Shown here: positions 16,738-25,982 of the stretch, one piece after another
Position numbering within the stretch: the first letter of the stretch is position 1
Layout of the letters: every line of letters starts with the position of its first letter
Assembly: GCF_014084125.1 (NCBI RefSeq)
Contig: NZ_CP048405.1
Span: 248,001-312,000, forward strand
Direction: 5' to 3'
Length of the DNA: 64,000 nucleotides
Origin: Streptacidiphilus sp. PB12-B1b
Lineage (GTDB): Bacteria > Actinomycetota > Actinomycetes > Streptomycetales > Streptomycetaceae
Notes under the pieces: model-generated
Seen by the model: the letters and a program-made list of their open reading frames with translations, nothing else
What the model was told of the DNA's origin: nothing
The model's database searches: none
Position numbers and translations under genes: made by a program

Positions 16738-16760
16738 ACGTGGGCGAGTCGCGCCCACGT
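16738..16760. promoter_or_regulatory. Palindromic operator upstream of the XRE regulator
   Basis: Perfect 9-bp arms ACGTGGGCG and CGCCCACGT with a five-base spacer lie 20 bases before the regulator's ATG. Its position between promoter and start suggests autoregulation. Confidence 0.6.
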
Positions 16761-16780
16761 GCAATCGAAGGGAGGTTGGT

Positions 16781-17299
16781 ATGGTCAACCCCATGGTGCA
16801 TCGCTTTAAGCCCCTGGAGGGCGAGGCCCTGGTGGCCCACAACCTGAAGGTCCTACGGAAGGCCGCCCGCCTCTCCCAGGAGGACGTCGCCGAGCGCATG
16901 ACCCGGCTCGGCTTCAAGCTCCACCAGACCCAGATCGCCAAGATCGAGAACGGCACCCGCCCGGTGCGGTTCGACGAGGTGATCGGTCTGGCCAAGGCGC
17001 TCAGTGTCCCGGCCGCCAACTTCATGACGGAGGCCGTCGCCGGCCCTGACGAGCCGACCTACGAGCTGCAGGAAGCGGGCTTCCGCGTCCAGGCGGCCGA
17101 GCAGGAGTGGAGAACCGCCCACGACATCGAGCAGGGCGCCAAGGCCCGGCTCGACGAGGCGGAGCGCGAGTACGACGAGATCGCCGAGCGCCTGGAGGCC
17201 CAAGGCATCGCCGTCGACACCGGCGACACCGTCGTGTCGTACCCGGCTCCCAACTCACCCTGGGATCCGCTCCGCAAGGCCCCGGGTGCCGGCCGGTAA
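16781..17299 (+). CDS. XRE-family regulator of the integrative element
   Basis: 172 residues from the ATG at 16781 with GGGAGG upstream. The helix-turn-helix spans about residues 20-80: NLKVLRKAARLSQEDVAERM, then HQTQIAKIENGTRPVRFDE. The C-terminal half (AEQEWRTAHDIEQGAKARLD onward) is a charged, probably coiled helix for dimerisation. In AICEs such proteins control rep, xis and int. A palindrome lies just upstream, and it is transcribed toward xis and int. Confidence 0.8.
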   Translation: MVNPMVHRFKPLEGEALVAHNLKVLRKAARLSQEDVAERMTRLGFKLHQTQIAKIENGTRPVRFDEVIGLAKALSVPAANFMTEAVAGPDEPTYELQEAGFRVQAAEQEWRTAHDIEQGAKARLDEAEREYDEIAERLEAQGIAVDTGDTVVSYPAPNSPWDPLRKAPGAGR

Positions 17300-17358
17300 G
17301 CCCGCACGTTCTACCTCCTCGGGCTGCGACGACTTCGTGCGCCCATCGTCGCCTGGCG

Positions 17359-17414
17359 CCCGGCCGTTTTCCTAAAAGGTCGGCCTCCGGCCCGTTTTTT
17401 GGAAAACGGCCGGG
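17359..17414 (+). terminator. U-run terminator nested inside a long inverted repeat, between regulator and excisionase genes
   Basis: The inner hairpin GGTCGG-CCT-CCGGCC is followed by CGTTTTTT, a true intrinsic terminator, rare in this GC-rich genome. It is enclosed by perfect 14-bp arms (17359-17372 and 17401-17414). The outer pairing would take up the U-run, so the two structures compete, as in attenuators. Confidence 0.65.
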
Positions 17415-17468
17415 ACTGCTCCTACGGTGCTGCTCCGTTGCCCTGAGCACACCGCACTCCCGCTGCCC

Positions 17469-17581
17469 GACCCCCGGCGCTACGAACGCCGAGGGCCGAC
17501 AAGCGGGTTCACTTCGCCCACCGCCCATCCCACCAGTCGCCACAGTGGCGCGTTGCCCACGCGCCGCCGGGAGGAATACCT
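17469..17581 (+). promoter_or_regulatory. Structured leader in front of the excisionase gene, copy 2 of a duplicated element
   Basis: Starts with CCCCCGGCGCTACGAAC and its hairpin partner, then ACCGCCCATCCCA, AGTCG, a small hairpin around GTTGCCC, then GCCGCCGGGAGGAAT and the ATG. It matches the rep leader on the opposite strand block by block, including the ribosome binding site region. Confidence 0.65.
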
Positions 17582-17887
17582 ATGCCTGAAACGCCCCTGT
17601 CCCTTGCGCGCCTGGCTGGCGCGCTCGACCTCACCGAGCACCAGCTTCTCAGCCTTGTCGCCAGCGCTGGCCCGCAGGTGCCGGACCCGACGCTCATCGC
17701 CCTCACCGTCGAGGAAGCTGCCCGCCGGCTCGGTGTCGGCCGCACGACGATGTACGCCCTCGTCGCCTCCGGCGAGATCCCCTCCGTGACGATCGGACGC
17801 CTCCGCCGGGTGCCCGCCGAGGCTCTCAAGGCGTACATGGCCGCCCGCGTGCAGGCCGCCGACACGACCGTCGCGCTCGCGGCCTGA
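17582..17887 (+). CDS. Excisionase / helix-turn-helix DNA-binding protein
   Basis: 101 residues. The excisionase-type winged HTH is LTVEEAARRLGVGRTTMYALVASGEIPSVTIG, followed by RLRRVPAEALKAYMAAR. Such small proteins bind beside attL/attR and direct the integrase toward excision. GGGAGGAA precedes the ATG. Ten bases separate it from int, so both are one transcript under the structured leader upstream. Confidence 0.85.
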   Translation: MPETPLSLARLAGALDLTEHQLLSLVASAGPQVPDPTLIALTVEEAARRLGVGRTTMYALVASGEIPSVTIGRLRRVPAEALKAYMAARVQAADTTVALAA

Positions 17888-17897
17888 GGGGGATCAC

Positions 17898-19133
17898 ATG
17901 ACGAAGTCTCGACAGCCCAACGGCGCTTCCTCGATCTTCCTCGGCAAGGACGGCTACTGGCACGGCTACGTGACCGTCGGCATCAAGGACGACGGCAAGC
18001 CCGACCGACGCCACGTCATGCGCAAGCGCCGCGCCGATGCCACCAAGGCCGTACGCGACCTGGAGAAGAAGCGCGACTCCGGCGCCGTCGCCAAGGCCGG
18101 GCAGACCTGGACCGTCAAGACCTGGCTGACCCACTGGGTGGAGAACATCGCCGCGCCGCACGTCGGTGAGAACACCATCGACGGCTACCGCGTCGCGGTC
18201 TACCACCACCTCATCCCCGGCATCGGCGCACACCGCCTCGCCAAACTGGAGCCCGAGCACCTGGAGCGCTTCTACCAGAAGATGCGGAAGGCCGGCAGCG
18301 CCGCCGGTACCGCGCACCAGGTCCACCGCACCGTTCGCACTGCACTGAACGAGGCGGTCCGCCGAGGGCACCTCACCGTCAACCCGGCCTCCATCGCCAA
18401 GGCCCCGCGCCTCGAAGAGGAGGAAGTCGAGCCCTACACGGTCGAGGAGGTGCAGCAGCTCCTCGACCTGGCCAACAAGACGCGGCACCCTGCCCGTTGG
18501 GTCATATCGCTGGCGCTCGGCCTGCGCCAGGGCGAGGTCCTCGGCCTCAAGTGGACCGACGTCGACTTCGAGTTGCGCGTCCTGACGGTCCACCGGAACC
18601 GGCTGCGGCCCCGCTACGAGCACGGCTGCGGCGACCGCTGCGGGCGCAAGCCCGGCTACTGCCCGCAGAAGGTCAACATCCGGCGAGAGACCAAGGACAC
18701 CAAGTCCCGCGCTGGACGCCGTCCGATCGGCATCCCGGACCCGCTGCTGACTCTCCTGCTCCAGCATCGGCGCGAGCAGGAGCGCGAGCGGCGGATCGCC
18801 GCCGACCTCTGGGTGGAGAAGGGGTACGTCTTCGCCTCGCCGGCCGGCGAGCCCCTCAACCCGAACACCGACCACCACGAGTGGAAGGACCTCCTCAAGG
18901 CGGCGGGCATCCGCGCGGGGCGGCTCCATGACGCCCGCCACACGGCGGCCACCGTCCTGCTGATCCTCGGCGTCCCGGACACGATCGTCGACGCGATCAT
19001 GGGCTGGGAACCCGGCAAGTCCGCCCGCATGCGCCGCCGGTACCAGCACCTCACCAACCGGGTGCTCACCGACACGGCCGACAAGATCGGCGGCTTGCTT
19101 TGGCCGACGCCCGAGGAGTCGCCCGCCGCCTGA
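17898..19133 (+). CDS. int: Tyrosine site-specific integrase
   Basis: 411 residues. An N-terminal SAM-like arm-binding domain (about 70-160) precedes the catalytic domain. Catalytic residues are the Arg of ALGLRQGEV, the HxxR of LHDARHTAA (about 343-347) and the Tyr of RRYQHLTN (near 377). A Cys-rich insert (CGDRCGRKPGYCPQ) lies in the catalytic domain, as in many streptomycete AICE integrases. It recombines the element with the 3' end of tRNA-Ser, which lies directly downstream. Confidence 0.92.
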   Translation: MTKSRQPNGASSIFLGKDGYWHGYVTVGIKDDGKPDRRHVMRKRRADATKAVRDLEKKRDSGAVAKAGQTWTVKTWLTHWVENIAAPHVGENTIDGYRVAVYHHLIPGIGAHRLAKLEPEHLERFYQKMRKAGSAAGTAHQVHRTVRTALNEAVRRGHLTVNPASIAKAPRLEEEEVEPYTVEEVQQLLDLANKTRHPARWVISLALGLRQGEVLGLKWTDVDFELRVLTVHRNRLRPRYEHGCGDRCGRKPGYCPQKVNIRRETKDTKSRAGRRPIGIPDPLLTLLLQHRREQERERRIAADLWVEKGYVFASPAGEPLNPNTDHHEWKDLLKAAGIRAGRLHDARHTAATVLLILGVPDTIVDAIMGWEPGKSARMRRRYQHLTNRVLTDTADKIGGLLWPTPEESPAA

Positions 19134-19140
19134 TCGGGCC

Positions 19141-19162
19141 AACTGCAACTAAAACTGCAACT
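19141..19162. repeat. Short direct repeat between integrase and attachment site
   Basis: AACTGCAACT occurs at 19141-19150 and again at 19153-19162. Paired short repeats next to the crossover site are typical arm-type integrase or excisionase sites. Confidence 0.6.
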
Positions 19163-19172
19163 GGCCCACGAC

Positions 19173-19205
19173 GAAGGCCCCGACCGCTGAGCGGTCGGGG
19201 CCTTC
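19173..19205. terminator. Strong hairpin terminator between int and tRNA-Ser
   Basis: A perfect 15-bp stem (19173-19187 with 19191-19205) with a TGA loop. It can end transcription from both int (plus) and tRNA-Ser (minus). Confidence 0.8.
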
Positions 19206-19226
19206 AACTGCCCTGGCGGGCAAAGG

Positions 19227-19311
19227 CGGAGGATACGAGATTCGAACTCGTGAGGGGTTGCCCCCAACACGCTTTCCAAGCGTGCGCCCTAGGCCACTAG
19301 GCGAATCCTCC
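19227..19311 (-). tRNA. tRNA-Ser (anticodon GGA)
   Basis: An 85-base class II tRNA. Acceptor GGAGGAT (19305-19311) pairs with 19228-19234. The anticodon loop CTTGGAAAG gives GGA. The variable arm is long (around GGGGGCAACCCCT), and the T loop is GTTCGAATC. CCA is not encoded. The 3' end is the likely attB core of the integrated element, since int lies immediately beyond it. Confidence 0.95.
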
Positions 19312-19408
19312 GTGGGAGAGCTTACTAGACGTTTGGGGGTGCTCGCGCACCTGATCAGGAGGAGGGGGTGGGGCGTCGTGAGAGGGGTCGGGGATCCGGT
19401 ACGCTGTT

Positions 19409-19503
19409 CCACAGCCCCTCGTGTGGCGCTATCTCGCTGAACCCCCCAGGGCCGGAAGGCAGCAAGGGTAAGTGGGCTCTGGCGGGTGCACGGGGGGTCC
19501 TGT
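19409..19503 (+). ncRNA. ffs: Small SRP RNA (4.5S / scRNA)
   Basis: The conserved apical domain CCAGGGCCGGAAGGCAGCA (19446-19464) with its GGAA tetraloop and asymmetric AGCA loop is unmistakable. Closing strands ACAGCCCC...CGTG (19411-19423) and CACGGGGGG...CTGT (19489-19504) pair as the long stem. It lies just before dnaX, as in other streptomycetes. It forms the signal recognition particle with Ffh. Ends are set from the pairing, to within a few bases. Confidence 0.92.
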
Positions 19504-19552
19504 CGTTTCCAGGGGCCCCCGCTTGTCAGTGGGGACCGTTAGGGTCAGTGAC

Positions 19553-21847
19553 GTGTCGCTCGCTCTCTATCGCCGCTATCGTCCCGAGACCTTCGCCGAG
19601 GTCATCGGTCAGGAGCACGTCACCGGTCCGCTCCAGCAGGCGTTGCGCAACAACCGGGTCAATCACGCATATCTGTTCAGCGGTCCGCGCGGCTGCGGCA
19701 AGACGACCAGTGCCCGCATCCTCGCCCGCTGCCTCAACTGTGAGCAGGGTCCGACGCCCACGCCGTGCGGCGAGTGCCAGTCCTGTACGGATCTGGCGCG
19801 CGGCGGGCCGGGGTCCATCGACGTCATCGAGATCGACGCCGCCTCGCACGGTGGCGTCGACGACACCCGTGACCTGCGGGAGAAGGCGTTCTTCGCGCCT
19901 GCCAGCAGTCGTTACAAGATCTACATCATCGACGAGGCCCACATGGTCTCGACGGCCGGCTTCAACGCCCTGCTGAAGGTCGTCGAGGAGCCGCCGGAGC
20001 ATCTCAAGTTCATCTTTGCGACCACCGAGCCCGAGAAGGTCATCGGGACGATCCGCTCCCGTACGCACCACTACCCCTTCCGGCTGGTGCCGCCGGGCAC
20101 CCTGCGGGACTACCTGGCGCAGGTGTGCGGGCGCGAGGAGATCCAGGTCGAGGACTCTGTCTACCCGCTGGTGGTGCGCGCGGGGGCCGGGTCGGTGCGT
20201 GACTCGATGTCGGTGATGGACCAGCTCCTCGCCGGATCGGACGCGGGCGGTGTGACATACGCCATGGCGACCGCGCTGCTCGGCTACACCGACGCGGGCC
20301 TGTTGGACGAGGTCACCGACGCCTTCGCCGTGCAGGACGGCGCGGCGGTCTTCGGCATGGTCGACCGGGTGATCGAGGGCGGCCATGATCCGCGCCGCTT
20401 CGTGGCGGACCTGCTGGAGCGGCTGCGCGATCTCGTCATCCTCTCCGCCGTTCCGGACGCCGGTGAGAAGGGGCTGATCGACGCCCCGGCCGACCGGATC
20501 GCGTTGATGGAGCAGCAGGCCGCCCTTTTTGGTGCGGCGGAGCTCAGCCGGGCCGCCGACATCGTCAACACCGGCCTGACGGAGATGCGCGGGGCGACCT
20601 CGCCCCGGCTGCAGCTGGAGCTGATCTGTGCCCGGGTGATGCTGCCCGGCGCGTACGACGACACGCGGTCGGTGCAGGCCCGGCTGGACAAGCTGGAGCG
20701 GCGCGCGGCCTTCGGCGGGCCGGTCGCGGGGGCCGGGCCGGTGGCGGGAGCCGGACCGGTCGGGGGAGCGGAGCCGGTCGTCGGGGCAGCACCGGCGCCG
20801 GTGGCCGCAGTGCCGGCGACGCCTGCGCCGATGGCTCCCGCGCCGGCCGTTGCGGCGGTGCAGGCTCCGGCGCCCCGGGCGGCGGCGCAGCCGGCGCAGT
20901 CCGTCGGCGCGCAGGCTCCCGGCTCGGGGGCCTGGCCGGTGACACCCAGCTTCAGCGCCCAGCAGCAGGCTGCGCCGCCTGCTGCCGTCGCTCAGCCACA
21001 GGCCCAGGCCCAACAGCAGGCCCAGGCCCAGCAGGCCCAGGCGCAACAGGTCCAGCAGGCCCGGCCTCAGCAGCAGGCGCAGCCGCCGCAGCCGCAGGCA
21101 GCGGCGGGGGCGCAGGGCAGTGTGGGCGATGTCCGGAACCAGTGGCCGCAGATCCTGGAGGCGGTGAAGGGACGCCGCCGCGTCACCTGGATGCTGGTGC
21201 AGCAGGCGCAGGTTGCCGCGTTCGACGGCACGACGCTGCAGATCTCCTTCGAGCATGCGGGCACCCGCGACGGCTTCGTCAACGGCGGCCATGACGAGAT
21301 CCTGCGCCTGGCGCTGCAGGACGCCCTCGGTGTCAGCTGGAAGATCGACTGCATCGTCGATCCCTCCGGCGGAGCGGGCGGCGGTGGTGCCGGGGGCGGC
21401 TTCGGCAGTAGTGGCAATGGCGGCAGTGGCAATGGCGGTGGTGGCGCGAGCGGGTTCGGCGGGGGTGGAGGTGCTCCTGGCGGCGGGTTCGGGGGCTTCG
21501 GTGCGGACCGTGGTCCGGGCGGGCCCGGGCCGGCTGCGCCGCAACCGCCGCAGTCCTTCGCTCCGACGGCCGTCGCGCCGGTCGCGTCCGTAGCTGCGCC
21601 CGTGTCGTCGTCCCCGGTCGCCGAGGCGCCGGCGCCGACGGTTGCGGCGCAGCCGGTGTCGCGGCCGGTGCCCACTCCGCCGCCCCCGGTGCCCGACCTG
21701 CCGCCACCGCCGATGCCGGACTCCCCGGACGACGAGTTCCCGGACGACGAGGATCCCGGGTACGGGATGGGGTCGATCTCGGGCCAGGAGCTGATCATGC
21801 GGGAGTTGGGCGCCACGGTGATCGAGGAGATCGAACACGGCCGCTAG
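19553..21847 (+). CDS. dnaX: DNA polymerase III subunits gamma and tau
   Basis: 764 residues. It is the ATPase that loads the sliding clamp at replication forks. Visible are the start [20 protein letters not shown], Walker [13 protein letters not shown] (about 41-52), a Cys4 zinc module (CLNC...CGECQSC), Walker B YIIDEAHM and the sensor SRTHHYPF. After residue about 390 comes a long Pro/Ala/Gln region (runs of QAQAQQ at 20990-21080), then a tau-type domain V (about 535-600), a Gly-rich linker and an acidic tail [15 protein letters not shown] chose the GTG at 19553; upstream codons lie within the SRP RNA. No slippery site for a short gamma form is evident. Confidence 0.95.
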   Translation: MSLALYRRYRPETFAEVIGQEHVTGPLQQALRNNRVNHAYLFSGPRGCGKTTSARILARCLNCEQGPTPTPCGECQSCTDLARGGPGSIDVIEIDAASHGGVDDTRDLREKAFFAPASSRYKIYIIDEAHMVSTAGFNALLKVVEEPPEHLKFIFATTEPEKVIGTIRSRTHHYPFRLVPPGTLRDYLAQVCGREEIQVEDSVYPLVVRAGAGSVRDSMSVMDQLLAGSDAGGVTYAMATALLGYTDAGLLDEVTDAFAVQDGAAVFGMVDRVIEGGHDPRRFVADLLERLRDLVILSAVPDAGEKGLIDAPADRIALMEQQAALFGAAELSRAADIVNTGLTEMRGATSPRLQLELICARVMLPGAYDDTRSVQARLDKLERRAAFGGPVAGAGPVAGAGPVGGAEPVVGAAPAPVAAVPATPAPMAPAPAVAAVQAPAPRAAAQPAQSVGAQAPGSGAWPVTPSFSAQQQAAPPAAVAQPQAQAQQQAQAQQAQAQQVQQARPQQQAQPPQPQAAAGAQGSVGDVRNQWPQILEAVKGRRRVTWMLVQQAQVAAFDGTTLQISFEHAGTRDGFVNGGHDEILRLALQDALGVSWKIDCIVDPSGGAGGGGAGGGFGSSGNGGSGNGGGGASGFGGGGGAPGGGFGGFGADRGPGGPGPAAPQPPQSFAPTAVAPVASVAAPVSSSPVAEAPAPTVAAQPVSRPVPTPPPPVPDLPPPPMPDSPDDEFPDDEDPGYGMGSISGQELIMRELGATVIEEIEHGR

Positions 21848-22031
21848 CCGTCGTCGGCGGGCGGAAGCGGCGTCCTGCGGCCGTGCGGCGGCGGGTTGTC
21901 GTGGAAGCCGGGGGCAGGCCAGGGGGCGGTTCGCGGGACTGGGCCGTCGCGGGCCACGTAGGCTCGCACCGTACGTGCGGCCGCGAACGGTTGCGGTGCG
22001 CGCGGTCGGTTCACAAGGTCAGGAGTGGTTC

Positions 22032-22373
22032 ATGTTTCCCGGTGGCGGACAGCCCGACATGCAGGCCCTGCTCCAGCAGGCGCAGCAGATGCAGCAGCAA
22101 CTCGCGCATGCGCAGGAGGAGCTGGCGGCGGCGACCGTGGACGGGTCGGCCGGTGGCGGCCTGGTCCGGGCCACGGTCAGCGGTGCGGGCGAGCTGAAGG
22201 CCCTGGTGATCGACCCGAAGGCGGTCGACCCCGAGGACACCGAGACCCTCGCCGATCTGGTGCTGGCCGCTGTCCGGGACGCCAACGGCGCGGCGCAGCG
22301 GCTGGCGGCCGAGCGCCTCGGCCCGCTGGCGCAGGGGCTTGGCGGCGGCGGAATCCCCGGCCTTCCGTTCTGA
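22032..22373 (+). CDS. ybaB: YbaB/EbfC nucleoid-associated protein
   Basis: 113 residues. It is the small dimeric DNA-binding protein usually encoded between dnaX and recR. The helix [23 protein letters not shown] and the strand block [22 protein letters not shown] are typical. AGGAG is positioned before the ATG. The exact role of the family (chromatin, possibly linked to recombination repair) is not settled. Confidence 0.92.
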   Translation: MFPGGGQPDMQALLQQAQQMQQQLAHAQEELAAATVDGSAGGGLVRATVSGAGELKALVIDPKAVDPEDTETLADLVLAAVRDANGAAQRLAAERLGPLAQGLGGGGIPGLPF

Positions 22374-22905
22374 CGCAGGGCGCAGGGCGCAGGGCCCAGG
22401 GCGCGAAACGCGGGACGCACGCGGGGCAGGGCGGGTTCGGCGGTTGACCGGCGAGGCCCGGGACGCTGTCCCGGGCGAAGCCGACGGGCTACCGTGGGCG
22501 GGGGCGCTACCGTGGGCGTGAGCGGCGGCGGACGCTGGTGCCCGGCTGCGGTGCCGGGCTTCGGCGCTGGGCCGGACGCAGTGCGGCGAGCAAGCGGTCC
22601 TCCGCCGGGCCACACCGGACCGGGGTCGGCCCCGCCGCGCGGGCCTGCGACCCTGCGGCCTGGCCGCGCAGTGCCCAGCCAGGCCCGGACGGAGCGCTCG
22701 TGCGCGAGGGGTGGGCGTTTCTGTTTACTTCTTCGCAGTCCCGAAGACTTCCGCGCGCCCCCTCGCACGACCACTCTTGGTGTGTCGCACGGGTGTGTAG
22801 ACCGCCGGGGCCAGAGGATGATGGCTCCCAGCACGTGTTATCCAGATGTCCGGCCGAGCAGCCGGACGGCAGCAGTACCGACAGCGGAAGGGCAGGACGA
22901 GCAGC
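22374..22905. repeat. Intergenic region with short tandem repeats and a hairpin
   Basis: 532 bases without a gene. Four 7-base units CGCAGGG (last one CCCAGGG) fill 22374-22401. A perfect 8-bp hairpin CCCGGGAC-GCT-GTCCCGGG is at 22457-22475 and may terminate ybaB. GCTACCGTGGGCG occurs twice (22488 and 22506). The recR promoter should lie in the right half, but I see no clear one. Confidence 0.6.
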
Positions 22906-23505
22906 GTGTACGAGGGCGTGGTCCAGGACCTCATCGACGAGTTGGGCAGGTTGCCCGGCGTCGGCCCCAAGAGCGCGCAGCGGATCGCCTTCCACATCCT
23001 GCAGTCGGATCCGGTGGATGTCCGCCGGCTGGCGCACGCCCTCAACGAGGTCAAGGAGAAGGTACGTTTCTGCGTGGTCTGCGGGAACGTCTCCGAGTCC
23101 GAGCGCTGCCGGGTGTGCCTGGATCAGCGCCGCGACCTCTCGGTGATCTGCGTGGTCGAGGAGCCCAAGGACGTCGTCGCGGTCGAGCGGACCCGCGAGT
23201 TCCGGGGCCGCTACCACGTCCTCGGCGGGGCCATCAGCCCGATCGAGGGCGTCGGGCCGGACGACCTGCGGATCAGGGAGCTGATGGCCAGGCTCGCCGA
23301 CGGTGTGGTGACCGAACTGATCCTGGCCACCGATCCCAACCTTGAGGGTGAGGCGACTGCCACCTACCTGGCACGCCTGCTCAAGCCCATGGGCCTGAAA
23401 GTGACCCGTCTGGCCAGCGGCCTGCCGGTCGGGGGAGACCTGGAGTACGCCGACGAGGTCACCCTCGGACGGGCCTTCGAAGGGAGACGACTTCTCGATG
23501 TCTGA
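22906..23505 (+). CDS. recR: Recombination mediator RecR
   Basis: 199 residues, the family's usual length. The helix-hairpin-helix [16 protein letters not shown], the Cys4 zinc finger [16 protein letters not shown] (about 57-72) and the Toprim domain ([14 protein letters not shown] to [15 protein letters not shown]) are all present. It acts with RecF/RecO to load RecA on gapped DNA. The GTG at 22906 begins [13 protein letters not shown]. Eight bases overlap the next gene. Confidence 0.95.
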   Translation: MYEGVVQDLIDELGRLPGVGPKSAQRIAFHILQSDPVDVRRLAHALNEVKEKVRFCVVCGNVSESERCRVCLDQRRDLSVICVVEEPKDVVAVERTREFRGRYHVLGGAISPIEGVGPDDLRIRELMARLADGVVTELILATDPNLEGEATATYLARLLKPMGLKVTRLASGLPVGGDLEYADEVTLGRAFEGRRLLDV

Positions 23506-24208
23506 CGCCACTACCACCACGACCACGCGCGCCCGCCAGCCGGAACCGGGGTCGGGAGCGGAGCCCGGGCACGCGGCGGAGCCGGACGAGTTCGCCGTGC
23601 AGATCGCGGACTCCGTGGACAGTTTCGTCCTCGCCGTCCACGAGGTCGCCAAGGGCGACGAGCCCGGCAGCGCCATCTCCCTGCTGCTGCTGGAGGTGTC
23701 GCAGCTGCTGCTGGCCGGTGGCCGCCTCGGCGCGATCGAGGACGTCCTGCCGGAGGACCGCTACGAGCCGGACACCGGCCCGGACGTGGACGAGTCCGAC
23801 CTGCGCCAGTGCCTGGCCGAGCTGCTCGCGCCGATCGACGTCTACCACGAGGTGTTCGACCCGTACGGCATCCCGGACAAGCCGGTCGCCTGCCGGATCT
23901 CCGACGACATCGCCGGGGTGGTCGCCGACCTGCAGCACGGGCTGGTGCACTACCGCGAGGGCCGGATCTCCGAGGCGCTGTGGTGGTGGCAGTTTTCCTA
24001 CCTGGCCAACTGGGGCTCGACCACGACGTCCGTGCTGCGCGCCCTGCACTCGCTGGTGGCGCACGTCCGCCTGGACAGCCCGATCGGCGCGGCGGTCGAA
24101 GGCGCCGACACCGACGACGACGGCCTCACCGACGAGCAGCTGGGACAGCAGGCGGGCGAGCTGATGGCCGCCGAGCTGGGCGTCCACAGCCAGGAGCCGA
24201 CCAGCTAG
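23498..24208 (+). CDS. DUF5063 domain protein
   Basis: 236 residues, acidic, no signal or membrane segment. The conserved core is [37 protein letters not shown] and [23 protein letters not shown], as in the DUF5063 proteins that follow recR in streptomycetes. The first about 30 residues are disordered. It overlaps recR by eight bases and is co-translated. Function unknown. Confidence 0.85.
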   Translation: MSDATTTTTTRARQPEPGSGAEPGHAAEPDEFAVQIADSVDSFVLAVHEVAKGDEPGSAISLLLLEVSQLLLAGGRLGAIEDVLPEDRYEPDTGPDVDESDLRQCLAELLAPIDVYHEVFDPYGIPDKPVACRISDDIAGVVADLQHGLVHYREGRISEALWWWQFSYLANWGSTTTSVLRALHSLVAHVRLDSPIGAAVEGADTDDDGLTDEQLGQQAGELMAAELGVHSQEPTS

Positions 24209-24417
24209 CAGCGGCCCACGAGGCGGCCTGTGAAGCCGGCGTACGGCGGCGGCACGCGAGGCGCGGGCGTCTCGACGGTTGAGCCGACGGTCTCATCATG
24301 CGGATGACGCTGGGCGCGGGGGCCCCGGTCGATAGACTGGGCCCCGCGCACGCCCTGTGAGGCTGCGCGGCCTGAACCACCGCAGTACCGGGAGACCGGA
24401 AGATACGAGGAGCGCAC

Positions 24418-25686
24418 GTGGGCCTTGTCGTGCAGAAGTACGGCGGCTCCTCCGTCGCCGATGCCGAGGGCATCAAGCGCGTCGCCAGGCGAATCGTCGA
24501 CACCAAGAAGGCGGGCCATGAGGTCGTCGTCGTGGTGTCCGCGATGGGCGACACGACGGACGAGCTCATCGACCTCGCAGAGCAGGTGTCACCCTTCCCC
24601 GCCGGACGCGAACTGGACATGCTGCTGACCTCCGGCGAGCGCATCTCCATGGCGCTGCTGGCCATGGCGATCAAATCCCTGGGCCACGAGGCCCAGTCCT
24701 TCACCGGCAGCCAGGCCGGGGTCATCACCGACTCCGTCCACAACAAGGCCCGCATCATCGATGTGACGCCGGGTCGGATCCGTACCGCGCTCGACGGCGG
24801 CAACATCGCCATCGTGGCCGGCTTCCAGGGCGTCTCCCAGGACAGCAAGGACATCACCACGCTGGGCCGGGGCGGGTCGGACACCACCGCGGTGGCGCTG
24901 GCGGCGGCGCTCGACGCCGAGTGCTGCGAGATCTACACCGACGTCGACGGCGTCTTCACCGCCGACCCGCGCGTGGTGAAGAAGGCCCGCAAGATCAACG
25001 AGATCGGCTACGAGGACATGCTGGAGCTGGCCTCGTCCGGCTCCAAGGTGCTGCTCGCCCGCTGCGTCGAGTACGCCCGCCGCTACAACATGCCCATCCA
25101 CGTACGGTCGTCCTTCTCCGGACATGTCGGTACCTGGGTCCGTAACCAGCCCGAAGGGGGCGAAATGGAGCACGCCATCATCTCCGGGGTCGCCCACGAC
25201 ACGTCGGAGGCCAAGGTCACCGTCGTCGGAGTGCCCGACAAGCCCGGTGAGGCGGCCCGGATCTTCCGCGCCGTCGCCGATGCCGAGATCAACATCGACA
25301 TGGTGGTGCAGAACGTCTCCGCCGCGTCGACCGGTCTGACCGACATCACCTTCACCGTGCCCAAGGCCGAGGGCCGCAAGGCCATCGAGGCGTTGGAGCG
25401 GGTGCAGGAGGGGATCGGCTTCACCTCACTCCGCTACGACGACGAGATCGGCAAGATCTCGCTGGTCGGGGCCGGTATGCGGTCCAACCCCGGGGTGACC
25501 GCGGCGTTCTTCGAGGCGCTGTCCGGCGCGAGCGTCAACATCGAGCTGATCTCCACCTCGGAGATCCGGATCTCGGTGGTGACCCGCGTGGACGACGTCA
25601 GCGAGGCGGTCCGGGCCGTGCACAGCGCCTTCGGACTCGACACCGAGAGCGACGAGGCCGTGGTCTACGGCGGCACCGGCCGCTGA
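24418..25686 (+). CDS. ask: Aspartokinase (alpha subunit, with internal beta start)
   Basis: 422 residues. It phosphorylates aspartate, the first step to lysine, threonine and methionine. KYGGSSV (7-13) is the ATP-site signature, followed by the catalytic domain to about 240 and two ACT domains. The first is [21 protein letters not shown] and the second [21 protein letters not shown]; together they bind lysine and threonine as feedback inhibitors. A GTG start is used. Streptomycetes usually have asd next; here no asd follows before the sigma factor gene. Confidence 0.95.
   Translation: MGLVVQKYGGSSVADAEGIKRVARRIVDTKKAGHEVVVVVSAMGDTTDELIDLAEQVSPFPAGRELDMLLTSGERISMALLAMAIKSLGHEAQSFTGSQAGVITDSVHNKARIIDVTPGRIRTALDGGNIAIVAGFQGVSQDSKDITTLGRGGSDTTAVALAAALDAECCEIYTDVDGVFTADPRVVKKARKINEIGYEDMLELASSGSKVLLARCVEYARRYNMPIHVRSSFSGHVGTWVRNQPEGGEMEHAIISGVAHDTSEAKVTVVGVPDKPGEAARIFRAVADAEINIDMVVQNVSAASTGLTDITFTVPKAEGRKAIEALERVQEGIGFTSLRYDDEIGKISLVGAGMRSNPGVTAAFFEALSGASVNIELISTSEIRISVVTRVDDVSEAVRAVHSAFGLDTESDEAVVYGGTGR
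25165..25686 (+). CDS. Probable aspartokinase beta subunit from an in-frame internal start
   Basis: The ATG at 25165 begins [20 protein letters not shown], the point where the beta subunit begins in corynebacterial and other overlapping ask genes, and AAGGGGG sits eight bases upstream. The 173-residue product would be the regulatory ACT-domain pair alone. The alpha2beta2 arrangement is established for relatives; use of this start here is inferred. Confidence 0.7.
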   Translation: MEHAIISGVAHDTSEAKVTVVGVPDKPGEAARIFRAVADAEINIDMVVQNVSAASTGLTDITFTVPKAEGRKAIEALERVQEGIGFTSLRYDDEIGKISLVGAGMRSNPGVTAAFFEALSGASVNIELISTSEIRISVVTRVDDVSEAVRAVHSAFGLDTESDEAVVYGGTGR

Positions 25687-25982
25687 CACCGCGGGCCCTC
25701 CGGCGTCGGCGGTTGCCGGCGCCAACGGCCGCTGGACGGACGGGGATCGGGCTGCGTCTTTCGCGTGAGCGGGGGTCGCCGCCCGATCCATTCATCTCAG
25801 TCGGCCCGTTCCGGTGACGCAGGTGAAACCGCCCCGTACCGTGGGTGCTTCACAACGGCGGGCGCTGGCTGCGGGGAGGCGGACGGGATGGGCGGAAGCT
25901 CCCGGCAGGACCGACCGTGTCGGCCCGGCGATTCCCTGGCGCGCCGGTACAACCATCCCGGCCTCCCGGACGTCAAAGAGTC

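Larger units (their letters stand above)
10452..19251. mobile_element. Actinomycete integrative and conjugative element (AICE) in tRNA-Ser; left end undefined
   Basis: From left to right the region holds a relaxase, MobC, a DUF2637 spread-type membrane protein, a DUF3631 replication protein, an XRE regulator, an excisionase and a tyrosine integrase whose stop is 94 bases from the 3' end of a tRNA-Ser gene. This is the usual plan of pSAM2-like elements, with transfer by relaxase added. The right boundary should be within the tRNA 3' half (about 19227-19251). I searched to base 1 for a copy of that tRNA end and saw none, so the left limit given is only the last gene I assign to it. Genes 1-10.4 kb may be included. 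Confidence 0.8.

Noticed and set aside
20522-20531. CCCTTTTTGG in dnaX considered as a programmed frameshift site for gamma
   Set aside because: No slippery A/T heptamer in the right phase and no following stop close by in the shifted frame that would give a known gamma length.
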